In this document: positions 1 through 8,269 of the stretch, piece after piece
How positions within the stretch are numbered: the first letter of the stretch is position 1
How the letters are laid out: the number at the start of each line of letters is the position of its first letter
Assembly: GCA_020638795.1 (NCBI GenBank)
Contig: JACKHW010000003.1
Coordinates: forward strand, 372,001 to 436,000
Reading direction: 5' to 3'
Source of the DNA: Planctomycetota bacterium
Lineage (GTDB): Bacteria > Planctomycetota > UBA1135 > GCA-002748355
DNA: 64,000 bases
The notes under the pieces: generated by a model
The model's database searches: none
What the model was told of the DNA's origin: nothing
What the model saw: only the letters and a program-made list of their open reading frames with translations
Position numbers and translations under genes: made by a program

Positions 1-1948
1 CTTGACGGCGTCGTACAGATTGGTGCCACCACCGGCGCCGAGGCGATCGATCCAGACCTTCGCCTGCTCGCGAGTCTTCTTGGTCATACCGCCGATGTCC
101 TCCTTGGCCCAACGCTCGACACCGGACGAGAAGACGAAGATGTTGAACAGCGCATTCCCGGCGAGACTCTCGATGGCCGCGAGTAGTTCGCGCTTGGCGA
201 CTTCGAGCCGCGTCGCTTCGCGCTTGCCTTCGTAGCGGCCGAGAACCGGTTCGACCATCGAACCCGAGACGTCGAGGATGAAGATCACGCGCTGCGACGT
301 GATCTCGACACCGAAGAACTTCGCGACGACGGTCGTTTCCTTGAGGCGCTTCAGTTCTCGCTCGGTCGCGGCCTTTTCCAACTCCGCAGCGGTCGGTACC
401 TCGAAGCTCTTGCCTTCCTTGTCCCACCAGGCACGCCACGCCTTCGCGTCCTGCTCGAAGGTCTGCGCCGTCAAACTCCATAGCGCGTCGGCGACTGCGA
501 TTCCGAGGCGACCCGATTCGCGACCGAGAGCATCGATCAGGAGTGGGACCGCCTCCTTGTTGCGCGAATCCCTCAGCGCGTCGATGGCCACGTAACGCGT
601 CGACCAGTCCTTGTGGATGAGTCCCTGCTTGAGATATTCGAGAAGGCCCTTCGCGTCCGCCTTCGAGAGTTGTTCGAGTGCCGCATTGCGAATGTCACGA
701 TCCGGATCCGTGACGAACGCCTCGAGGCGTTTGACCCATGCGGCCGAACGCCCTTCGAGCTTGCTGATCGCTTCGATGACGAAGCGAACATCCGCCGGCT
801 CCTTCGGCTTGTCGAGCATCTTGTAGAGCTCTTCGAGCGAGTCCTTGTCACCGCGTTCGGCGAGTACGAGCGCCGTCTCGCGACGCACCTCGGCATCCTT
901 GTCGGCGAGGCCCTTGCGGATCTTCTCGACGAGTTTCGGATCGTCGATGTGCATCGTCGCCCAGAGCGCGAAGACCTTTTCGTAGGGCGCGCCACGACCG
1001 ATCAGCTTCACCAGCTTCTGGTCGACGGACTTGTCCTTCATGTCCCCGAGTAGGCTGGCCATCGTGCGTCGGAGGTCTTCGGGCGTGACCGCTTTCTTCT
1101 TCGCGAGCTTGAGGAACGCGTTCGCGAGCTTCGCGCCTTGCAGCTCGGCGAGGATCTTCGCGGCCTCGGATCGCGTCATGCCGGGCACGTCGACGCGTTC
1201 GAACATCTTGGTCGCGAGTTCGGCGACGCGTTTCGATCCCTTCCGATGCAATGCCTTGAGGGCAACGTTGCGCATCTTCTGACTGGTGTCCTTCTCGAGG
1301 ATGTCGATCAGATCCTTCTCCTCGACCTTCTCGGCAACGGCTTCGAACGCAACGACACGGATGTCCTCGAGTTCGGGACGATCGGGCGGGTCGTCCTTAC
1401 CACGCTTCGCGCCCTTCTTGCTGCGCCCCTTGGCCTCGAATGGCTTCCAGAGTTCTTTGTAGAACGGCAGGTCCTCGTCACTCAGGTTGCGCACGTGCGC
1501 CGAAAGCGCCGCCTTGCGCACCGTATCATCGGCTTCCGACTGCACGATCGTCGCGAGGAAGTGTTTTCCGAGTGACGGGCTGTTCGCGAGCGCATCCACG
1601 GCCGCCTGGCGCAGCTCCGGCTGCGTCGCCGTCGTTGCGACGTTGGTGATCTTCTCGAGCGCCGGCTGCTGCGCTTCTTGGATCCCGTCGAACTTTGCGA
1701 GCGCGAAGACGACTTCGCGCTTCAAATAGACACTGCCGGCCTTGTCATAGAACTCGACGAGTCCCTGCATCGCGTCGCGCGTGCCGATCTCCGCGATCTT
1801 GTACAGGTCTTCGGGCTTCGCATCGCTTCCGGCGGCCTTGACCTTGTCGAGGAGCGACGCGAGTTCTTTGGCTTGGGCGAGACACGTCCCGCTGACGCAC
1901 GAAACGAGCGTGCACAGCAACAGAGTGGCGTTTCGGAACGGATTCATA
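1..1948 (-). CDS. Secreted HEAT-repeat protein with C-terminal VWA domain (C-terminus beyond window)
   Basis: The reading frame runs from an ATG at 1948 to the window edge without a stop, so about 649 residues are visible and the C-terminus is missing. The N-terminus is a signal peptide ending near CLAQA. Residues of about 30-500 are alpha-helical repeats of the HEAT/armadillo type, with recurrent 'vR..a..aL' patterns. A von Willebrand factor A domain starts near residue 550 with the MIDAS-type motif DVSGSM. Such HEAT-VWA proteins are usually exported scaffolds or protein-binding proteins that bind a metal through DxSxS. The ligand cannot be told from the sequence. The next gene in the same direction, at 3180-2005, ends 56 bp upstream of this start. 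Confidence 0.85.
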
Positions 1949-2004
1949 CAGCGATCGTCGGGGCCCCGGTGGTCACTGTCAAATGGCCAGGCGAGTTGCA
2001 GCAC

Positions 2005-3180
2005 TCAGCCCTGCTTCTTGCCTCCCACCCGGGCAGCACGATCGAGGTCGTTCGCCTTGCGTTCGAAGTGGTCACGGATCTTCGCGTCCAACTCGTCCGC
2101 CGCTCCGATGTCGTCATCCTTGTCGACCCATCCGCGGCGCCGCGCGACGAAGAGCGCGTCCGCGAAGTGTGGGTCGTCGACGAAGCCGGGGATCCAATGC
2201 ACGGGTCGCAGCGCGCTCGCAGGCGCGAGGACGACCCAGCCCTCCGCGAGCTTGTCGAACGAATCGACGAAGCGAAAAGCCATCTGCGTCGAGTCGGTCC
2301 AATGCGCGAACGGCGACTCGACAACATCGAAGCCGATCGCACGTCCGTCGCCAGCGAGCGTTTCGATCGTCTTCGACAGACTACCGAACTCGTGGTGCAG
2401 AACCACCTGCCGGACGCGACTCCCGTACCGCTTGCGCAGCACGGTCCCGAGTCGCACACCTTGCGCCGTCACCGTGTGCGCGAAGCCGCAGTGCACGAGC
2501 ACTTTCGGCGCATCATCGCCGGCGGGAGCAATGTGCTTCGCGACCGAAGCGATCATCGTCTGCTCACGCGCGAGAAACGCTTCTGCGCGCTTCGCTGCGG
2601 ACGTTTCGTTCCAGAGCGCGACTTGCTTCCAGTCGCTGTCGATGCCGACGAAGCGCAAGAGACGCGGCTCTGCGGTGCGGGCACGCTCCTCGTGGTTGGC
2701 CTTCCACACCGCCTCGACGATCGCGAGATATTCGACATAGCCCCAGGTGGGCCAGGCGACTTCGCGAGAGATCGCAATCGCACGATCGCGGTCGAACCGC
2801 TCACCACGGCCATCGGCGATCGCATCGAGGTCATCCTGGCGACTCGATGGATAGAACTCCGACGCGAGCACGCGGACGCCGGCCTTCACGAGCCGCGGCA
2901 CGAGCGCGGTGACGAACGCACAGTTCTGCCGCACCTCATGATGCTCGCCAAGCAGTACGACATCGTGGTGCTCGAACGTCGCGAGCACGTAGTCGAGAGG
3001 AGCACGCCCCTTGCTCTCGAGCCAATCGGTGTAGGTACGCTTGATCTCCGCATCGTCGAGATCGATCGCACCGATGTCGATCTTGGTCGACTGCGCCGGC
3101 ACGACGCCACACGTGGCGAGCGCCAACAAGGAAGAGAGACAGTGCCTTGCGACATCCACACGAACTCGGCTTGGCGTCAT
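2005..3180 (-). CDS. Secreted ChaN/TIKI-superfamily-like protein
   Basis: 391 residues. The ATG at 3180 follows a GAGG Shine-Dalgarno at good spacing. The N-terminus is a signal peptide ending near VVPAQS, so the product is exported. The segment VLLGEHHEV (about residue 75) followed by a helix and 'VLASEFY' resembles the metal-binding start of the ChaN/TIKI (haem-binding uptake or EreA-like) fold, and a late 'VHCGFAHT' supplies further His residues. The family includes lipoproteins linked to haem uptake and metal-dependent proteases, so a metal-dependent or ligand-binding role is inferred. It lies 27 bp downstream of the kinase-like fragment, in the same direction. The substrate is unknown. 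Confidence 0.6.
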   Translation of the reverse strand: MTPSRVRVDVARHCLSSLLALATCGVVPAQSTKIDIGAIDLDDAEIKRTYTDWLESKGRAPLDYVLATFEHHDVVLLGEHHEVRQNCAFVTALVPRLVKAGVRVLASEFYPSSRQDDLDAIADGRGERFDRDRAIAISREVAWPTWGYVEYLAIVEAVWKANHEERARTAEPRLLRFVGIDSDWKQVALWNETSAAKRAEAFLAREQTMIASVAKHIAPAGDDAPKVLVHCGFAHTVTAQGVRLGTVLRKRYGSRVRQVVLHHEFGSLSKTIETLAGDGRAIGFDVVESPFAHWTDSTQMAFRFVDSFDKLAEGWVVLAPASALRPVHWIPGFVDDPHFADALFVARRRGWVDKDDDIGAADELDAKIRDHFERKANDLDRAARVGGKKQG

Positions 3181-3207
3181 TCGATGTCCTCGAGTCGTTT
3201 CATGGAA

Positions 3208-3447
3208 TCATTCCGAGTCGCCGACATCCCGCTCGAGGGTCGCCCCGCTCTCGAGAAAGCCGGTGCTTCCGTCGTACGACTCGAGCAGCGCGAGAACCGC
3301 GGCTCCGAGCGAAACATCGCCTTCTCGAATCCTAGCGACGAAGGCAGCGCGCGCCGGTGGCTCGAGTTCGAGTGCATCCCCGACGATCTGCTTGACGTGG
3401 TCCCAGCTCCATGGGCGATTCGCCCGATCTCGATGGATCTCCTTCAT
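3208..3447 (-). CDS. Orphan N-terminal segment of a planctomycete-type Ser/Thr kinase
   Basis: The short frame reads MKEIHRDR... and contains the pattern 'vkqIVgdALELEPPARAAFVARI ... ALLESYDGSTGFLES' (in pieces). That pattern is typical of the non-catalytic N-terminal lead-in of Ser/Thr protein kinases that accompany TIGR02999 ECF sigma factors. No kinase domain follows: the stop at 3208 comes directly after the linker. The frame is open upstream to an ATG at 3573 (121 residues), but the family-like part begins near the ATG at 3447, which I prefer. It is divergent from the ECF sigma gene at 3612. It could be a decayed kinase gene or a stand-alone small regulator. Confidence 0.5.
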   Translation of the reverse strand: MKEIHRDRANRPWSWDHVKQIVGDALELEPPARAAFVARIREGDVSLGAAVLALLESYDGSTGFLESGATLERDVGDSE

Positions 3448-3611
3448 CGCTCTGCGCACCTCGTGGCTCGTGGTGCTTCCCCATGCGCAGGGCGCCCTCG
3501 GTGCGGGCCACGGAAAAAGGAGTTCGCTATGGATCGTCGCCAACGCGCCCGTCACATCACGCAGGCGGCGCATGCCCGACTTCTCCGACGCGCTGGTATG
3601 CTCGACCGAGT

Positions 3612-4229
3612 ATGAACTCGGATTCGGAACAACCGTCCGACGCGGGGCAAGGGCACAGCGCCGAAGTCACGCTCTTGTTGCAGGCCATCCGCAACGACGA
3701 GGACGGAGCGAGCGATCGCCTGCTCGAACTCGTCTATGACCAGCTGCATCGACTCGCCGACGCCAAGATGCAGAACGAGCGGCCCGACCACACGCTTCAG
3801 GCCACGGCGCTCGTGCACGAGGCCTACATGCGCCTACTCGGCACGGATGGCGGCTTCGAGAACCGTCGACACTTCTTCGGCGCCGCGGCGCAGGCGATGC
3901 GACGCATCCTGATCGACCGCTACCGCCGAAACCACAGCGAAAAGCGCGGAGGTTCGCGCGAACGAGTGGACCAGGACCTCGGCGGCATCGTGCAGCAGGG
4001 AGACGGCGTCGAAGCGCTCGACCTCCTCGCGCTCGACGAGGCCCTGAAGGACCTCGAAGTCCAAGATCCACGCATGGCCCAGATCGTCATGCTGCGTTTC
4101 TTCGCCGGGCTCGACGTCGAGCAAACGGCCGAAGCGCTCGAGATCTCGCCCCGCACCGTCAAGCGCGACTGGGCCGTCGCAAGGGCATGGCTGTTTCAGC
4201 GCCTCGGTGGTAACGACGCGGCGGAATAA
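3612..4229 (+). CDS. ECF-family RNA polymerase sigma factor (TIGR02999-like)
   Basis: 205 residues from the ATG at 3612; the frame is open further upstream, but the family begins here. Region 2 is visible at about residues 40-100, with 'TLQATALVHEAYMRLLG' and 'RRILIDRYRR'. Region 4, a helix-turn-helix, is at about 150-195, with 'LDVEQTAEALEISPRTVKRDW'. This matches the planctomycete/acidobacterial ECF group usually encoded with large Ser/Thr kinases. The divergent neighbour at 3447-3208 is a kinase N-terminal fragment, so a phosphorylation link may once have existed. It should redirect RNA polymerase to its own promoter set. No anti-sigma gene is adjacent. Confidence 0.9.
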   Translation: MNSDSEQPSDAGQGHSAEVTLLLQAIRNDEDGASDRLLELVYDQLHRLADAKMQNERPDHTLQATALVHEAYMRLLGTDGGFENRRHFFGAAAQAMRRILIDRYRRNHSEKRGGSRERVDQDLGGIVQQGDGVEALDLLALDEALKDLEVQDPRMAQIVMLRFFAGLDVEQTAEALEISPRTVKRDWAVARAWLFQRLGGNDAAE

Positions 4230-4341
4230 CGCGTCTCGAAGCCGACGAGACGCACTTCGGCGGGGTCAGCGCTCAGTCGACCTGCGTCGTGGTCGCAGCG
4301 ACCCGGCAACGTGCGGGAAAGCCGGTGGGCGCGCCGCAGAC

Positions 4342-5223
4342 TCACCCGAGCATCCGCTCGAGTGCGGCCGCGAAGCGCTCGCCGAGTTGCGGTCCCTGCT
4401 CGGGATAGAGATAGGGTTCGACGACTTCGAGTTCGATGAGGGCGAGTTCGCCTGCGTGGCGGACCATGTCGACACGCGCATACAGCAAGCGTTCGCGCGC
4501 GGCTCCGAGCACTCGCTTGCACGCGGCGATCTCATGTTCGGTCGGTTCGTGGACCGCCTCGCGACCACCGTAGAGCGACTGCACGCGGTAGTCGCCCGCT
4601 GCCGGGCGTTTGAGCGCGCAGTGCGAGAACTCGCCATCGAAGAAGAGGAATGAATACTCGCCCTCGATCGTCACCGACTCGAGGAATGGCTGCACCATCG
4701 CCGCCGCAGGCGGCCTCTGCTCTGTTGGTGGCAACGGACTACCACGCGTGACCAGCACCTGCCGCCATGCGCCGGCACCGACGACCGGCTTGACGACGAG
4801 ACGATCGGTTTCGAAATGATCGAAGGCACGCCCGATCGTCGTGTCGCTCGCATCGTCCGCGAAGAGCGTCGGAACGATCGCGACTCCGCGAGACTCGAGA
4901 TCCTGCAGGTAGCGCTTGTCGAGGTTCCAACGCACGACATCGAGGGAGTTGAAGAGCGGTTTCGTCTCGGCAACGCGTCCGAGCATCGCCAGGAACTCGG
5001 CGACACGCTCTTGGTAGTCCCAAGTCGTGCCGACGACGAAGGCGTCGAAGTCGTCGATGACGAGCTCCGGGTCATCCCAGATCCTCGTGACGAGTTCGAT
5101 GCCACGCTTCGCGCACGCACGCTGCATCGGTTCGAATTCGAGATCGTGCTCCCACGCATCCTCACGCCGCGACGCCCCCTGCAAAACCATGCAGGCAGCA
5201 CTCAAGAACGCGACACGACGCAT
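4342..5223 (-). CDS. ATP-grasp enzyme (RimK/glutathione-synthetase-like)
   Basis: 293 residues from the ATG at 5223, which overlaps the EgtB stop codon (TGATG), so translation is probably coupled. An N-terminal pre-ATP-grasp domain (to about residue 110) is followed by an ATP-grasp core, with 'NLDKRYLQDL', 'LVVKPVVGAGA' (about 145-155), 'VQPFLE', 'GEYSFLFFDGEFSHCALKRP' and the acidic metal-binding end 'IELEVVEPYLYPE'. ATP-grasp enzymes join a carboxylate to an amine or thiol through an acyl phosphate. The operon with EgtB suggests a substrate related to ergothioneine or another thiol, but it is not the classical EgtA (a GshA-type ligase). The product is unknown. Confidence 0.8.
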   Translation of the reverse strand: MRRVAFLSAACMVLQGASRREDAWEHDLEFEPMQRACAKRGIELVTRIWDDPELVIDDFDAFVVGTTWDYQERVAEFLAMLGRVAETKPLFNSLDVVRWNLDKRYLQDLESRGVAIVPTLFADDASDTTIGRAFDHFETDRLVVKPVVGAGAWRQVLVTRGSPLPPTEQRPPAAAMVQPFLESVTIEGEYSFLFFDGEFSHCALKRPAAGDYRVQSLYGGREAVHEPTEHEIAACKRVLGAARERLLYARVDMVRHAGELALIELEVVEPYLYPEQGPQLGERFAAALERMLG

Positions 5224-6539
5224 CAGGCTCTCGCGCCGAGAAGCGCGACGCGCGACGCGTCGGGCGCAACCGTCTTTGCCAACCGGAACCCCGCGAACAT
5301 CCAACGCTGGTGCGGGTAGTAGAAGTTGCGATACGAGCGCCGCAAGTGACCTTTGGGTGTCGCGAAGCAGCCGCCACGCAAGACGAACTGGTTGACCATG
5401 AACTTGCCGTTGTATTCGCCGAGCAAGCCTTCGAACGGCACGAAGCCGGGGTATGCCGCGTAGGGACTCGACGTCCACTCCCACACGTCCCCGAACCACG
5501 AAGGTCCGGAAGGCAACGGGTGCAAGACACCCGACTCGAACAGGTTGCCGTCGACAGGCACGTCGCGGGACGCGCATTCCCATTCGAACTCGGTCGGTAG
5601 CCGACAACCCGCCCATCGTGCGTATGCATCGGCCTCGTAGTAGCTCACGTGGCACACGGGCTCGTCGTCGTCGAGCTCACGCACACCTGCGAGCGACATC
5701 GCTTGCACAGGAGTCCCGGTCGTTCGCCAGTACTCGGGTGCGCGCCAGCCGTTGCGTTGAACGACGTCCCAGCCGTCCGCGAGCCAGAACTCGGGTCGCG
5801 CATACCCGCCATCCTCGACGAACGCGCGATAGTCGGCAACGCTGACAGGGCGATCCGCGATCTCGAACGCCTCGACACGCGCCACGTGCCGCGGCCGCTC
5901 GTTGTCGTACGCGAAGCCGTCCGTCTCGGCGCCGATCTCGTGGAAGTCGCCCTCGAAGGCGAGGAAGCGACTCTTCTCGGCGGCACGCTCGAGCTTCGCT
6001 GCCGACTCGACGGATGTACGACGCCGATAGACCGGGTCGAACGGGCTGTGCGCGAGCACGTGGAGCACGTCCATCAGGAGGAGTTCCTGATGCTGCTCTT
6101 CGTGCGACATCCCGATCTCGAGGAGCGACGCGACCTCGTTCAGCAGCGCTTCGTCGGAGTCCTCGATCAACCGCCGCACTGCACTGTCGACAGTCTCTCG
6201 GTACGCGATCACATCGCGTACCGTCGGGCGCGAAACGAGTCCGCGCTTGTCCCTCGGATAGGGTGCACCGAGCGCTTGGTAGTACGAGTTGAAGAGTTCG
6301 TGATAGGCCGGATCGACGGGTTCGTAGCCTGGCACGAAGCGAGACAGAACGACCGCCTCGAAGAACCACGAAACGTGCGCGAGATGCCACTTGGTCGGGC
6401 TCACGTCGGGCATCGTCTGCACGACCATGTCCTCGATCTCGAGAGGGTCGCACAGGGCCATCGTGCGCATGCGCACCAGCGCATAGTCCTCGAGCAGTCG
6501 CTCACGCGAAACCCGCGCCCCGGTCGGTAACGTCGTCAT
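5223..6539 (-). CDS. egtB: EgtB-type sulfoxide synthase (ergothioneine biosynthesis)
   Basis: 438 residues from the ATG at 6539; an upstream extension to 6608 has no family match. The N-terminal DinB-like domain carries the iron-binding histidines: 'HLAHVSWFFE' (His about 55) and 'HEEQHQE' (His about 146 and 150). The C-terminal half is an FGE-sulfatase-like domain ending in 'LRGGCFATP' and 'FAGFRLAK'. EgtB-family enzymes use oxygen to join gamma-glutamylcysteine or cysteine to hercynine, giving the sulfoxide intermediate. No EgtD methyltransferase is in this window. The gene follows the PhnD-like gene by 43 bp and is coupled to the ATP-grasp gene. An OvoA-like relative with different substrate use cannot be excluded. 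Confidence 0.88.
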   Translation of the reverse strand: MTTLPTGARVSRERLLEDYALVRMRTMALCDPLEIEDMVVQTMPDVSPTKWHLAHVSWFFEAVVLSRFVPGYEPVDPAYHELFNSYYQALGAPYPRDKRGLVSRPTVRDVIAYRETVDSAVRRLIEDSDEALLNEVASLLEIGMSHEEQHQELLLMDVLHVLAHSPFDPVYRRRTSVESAAKLERAAEKSRFLAFEGDFHEIGAETDGFAYDNERPRHVARVEAFEIADRPVSVADYRAFVEDGGYARPEFWLADGWDVVQRNGWRAPEYWRTTGTPVQAMSLAGVRELDDDEPVCHVSYYEADAYARWAGCRLPTEFEWECASRDVPVDGNLFESGVLHPLPSGPSWFGDVWEWTSSPYAAYPGFVPFEGLLGEYNGKFMVNQFVLRGGCFATPKGHLRRSYRNFYYPHQRWMFAGFRLAKTVAPDASRVALLGARA

Positions 6540-6582
6540 GAGTCGTTCTTCGTGATGCTTTGGATGTGTGGCTGCGTGGCGA

Positions 6583-7425
6583 TCAGGAGCCCTGCTCGGG
6601 CAGGGCATTCCTAGAATCCGAGGACGGCAAGCTGCCGAGGCGCGTCAACGCGCAGCGTTCGGCCTCATAGTCCGACTCCGCGACCGCCGCGAAGCCTCGA
6701 ACACCGCATTCCGCGAACTGGTCACGCGTGCCTGGATGGCTGCAAAGCGTGTCGAGCGCATCCGCGATTTCGACCGCGGTCGGCAGGTCGGGCGCTCGCC
6801 GCACGATGATCGGCTGGATCGGGAAGGGTCCGAGGGACACGATGCATCGCAGCCGCGTCCCCCACGTCGGATCCTCTCGACGCGCGAGCGCGAGGACGTT
6901 GGAGTCGATCGCGGCACAGTCGATGGCTCCGGTACGGATTGCTTCGAGTGACGCGGCATGCGATCCGGTGCACACCTGTCGCGCGAACAACGCCTCGAGT
7001 CCGCGCTCCTGGAGGTGTTGTTTGGTCGCGAAGTACCCGGACAACGAACACTCGTCGTTGTATCCCCAAACCGCACCATGCAGATCCTCGAGCGCATGTG
7101 CATCGCTCTCCGCGCGCACGACGAGCTCGGAGTAGTAGCGCGGACGGCCATCGATCCGCACGTCGTCGAACACGAACCCGCGAGGAACGAGGTCGACGGA
7201 CGGCTCGAAGGCCGAACTCAGATAGAGATACGAGGGCGCACAGACGAAACCGAGGTCCATCGAGGCGCCGCGGAACGGATCGTCGTGCTCGTGCATCGGC
7301 CCCGACGATTGCGTCAGAGACGTCAGGTTCCATGCGCGACCGAGGGTGCGCGCGAGTGCTTCGGTGACGAGTTCGAAGAGGCGCTTCGGAAGGCCTGGCG
7401 CCAAGTACGTCACCGCTCGCAGCAT
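6583..7425 (-). CDS. PhnD/SsuA-like substrate-binding protein lacking a signal peptide
   Basis: 280 residues from the ATG at 7425; the frame can extend to a TTG at 7476. The pattern of COG3221 phosphate/phosphonate-binding proteins is visible: 'DLGFVCAPSYLYL', 'YYSELVVRAES', 'VWGYNDECSLSGYF', 'TGSHAASLEAIRTGAIDCAAID' (in pieces) and a C-terminal 'PIQPIIVRRAPDL'. Two lobes of a periplasmic-binding fold are expected. No signal peptide or lipobox is seen and no ABC permease or ATPase is adjacent, so a transport role is doubtful; it may be a cytoplasmic binding protein or an enzyme. It leads the operon with EgtB and the ATP-grasp gene. Confidence 0.72.
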   Translation of the reverse strand: MLRAVTYLAPGLPKRLFELVTEALARTLGRAWNLTSLTQSSGPMHEHDDPFRGASMDLGFVCAPSYLYLSSAFEPSVDLVPRGFVFDDVRIDGRPRYYSELVVRAESDAHALEDLHGAVWGYNDECSLSGYFATKQHLQERGLEALFARQVCTGSHAASLEAIRTGAIDCAAIDSNVLALARREDPTWGTRLRCIVSLGPFPIQPIIVRRAPDLPTAVEIADALDTLCSHPGTRDQFAECGVRGFAAVAESDYEAERCALTRLGSLPSSDSRNALPEQGS

Positions 7426-7527
7426 GGGTTCGGGCGGATGGCGTATCGAGCGGTTGGTAGCGGATCGGCGGGACAAGGCGGCGTCGGCGCAGCGGCGGCA
7501 ACAAAGGCTACATCGTAGCCGCGCCCG

Positions 7528-8196
7528 TCACGGCGTCACGAGGGTTCCGTGCGCCGGAAGCTGCGAGTCGGTCCCCTTCGCCGCCAGAGCGGCCTCGTAC
7601 ATCCGTAGACGGCGCCGATAATCATCGCGGTCTTCGCTCGCGATCGCGCGTTGCTGGAGGGACACGGCTTCCTCGACCTGGCCGTCGAAGAACTTCGCCA
7701 TCGCGAGGACGTCGCACGCGCGCGCCGAGGGCTCTTCGTCGTCCTGCACCGCGTGCTCCGCCAATCGAAGCGCCGCGCGATCGAACTCGCGCATCGTCTC
7801 CCGACTCGTCATCAGCGACCACGCTTGCTCGAGCACCTGTCGGTCGTTGCGTCCGTGACGCTCGATCCACGAGGCGAGCGAACGCGTCGCGCGCTCTTCG
7901 TGACCGTTCTTGTCGCACCACTGGAAGTACACGAGCGAATTGCGAGCCGGGGTGCAGTTGTGACGGCGCTCTTGCGTGTCCTGCGCCTCGAGCATGTCGA
8001 GGCTCTCGTTCAGTTGGCGACGAATCTCGACGTTTTCCCCCTCCTGGACCGCGAGCGCGGCTTGCAGGCGTTCGATCTCGCGCTGCTGCTCACAGCGCAG
8101 TTGTCCTTGTTCGCTCGATTCGCCCCACCGGATGGCTCCGAGGGACAGGGTCGCGGCGACGAGAACGGAACCGATGATCACGATCTTTCCTGGCAT
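7528..8196 (-). CDS. Membrane-anchored coiled-coil protein of unknown function
   Basis: 222 residues. The ATG at 8196 is preceded by the strong ribosome binding site GGAGGAAG. Residues 4-22 (IVIIGSVLVAATLSLGAI) form a single N-terminal membrane anchor or uncleaved signal. Residues of about 30-75 are a charged, Glu/Gln-rich coiled coil. The rest is helical with tetratricopeptide-like character ('ACDVLAMAKFFDGQVEEAVSLQQRAI' in pieces), suggesting a scaffold. I recognise no family. It lies 73 bp downstream of the kelch gene in the same direction. Confidence 0.7.
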   Translation of the reverse strand: MPGKIVIIGSVLVAATLSLGAIRWGESSEQGQLRCEQQREIERLQAALAVQEGENVEIRRQLNESLDMLEAQDTQERRHNCTPARNSLVYFQWCDKNGHEERATRSLASWIERHGRNDRQVLEQAWSLMTSRETMREFDRAALRLAEHAVQDDEEPSARACDVLAMAKFFDGQVEEAVSLQQRAIASEDRDDYRRRLRMYEAALAAKGTDSQLPAHGTLVTP

Positions 8197-8269
8197 TGCT
8201 TCCTCCGCGGCGCAGTGTGCCAGATCGTCGCAGCACTGTCGCGTGCGCGAACCGGGAAGTACGCCTCTG

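Noticed and set aside
1678..3615. Long plus-strand ORF of 645 codons
   Set aside because: It runs antisense to the HEAT/VWA, ChaN-like and kinase-fragment genes; its Arg/Glu-rich product has no domain pattern and arises from high GC.
5649..6530. Plus-strand ORF of 293 codons
   Set aside because: It is the mirror of egtB, which has clear catalytic motifs in the opposite strand.
5223..6539. EgtB-like gene as the formylglycine-generating enzyme for the sulfatase
   Set aside because: The C-terminal fold is shared, but the N-terminal DinB-like iron-binding histidines identify the EgtB group and the two genes are 47 kb apart.
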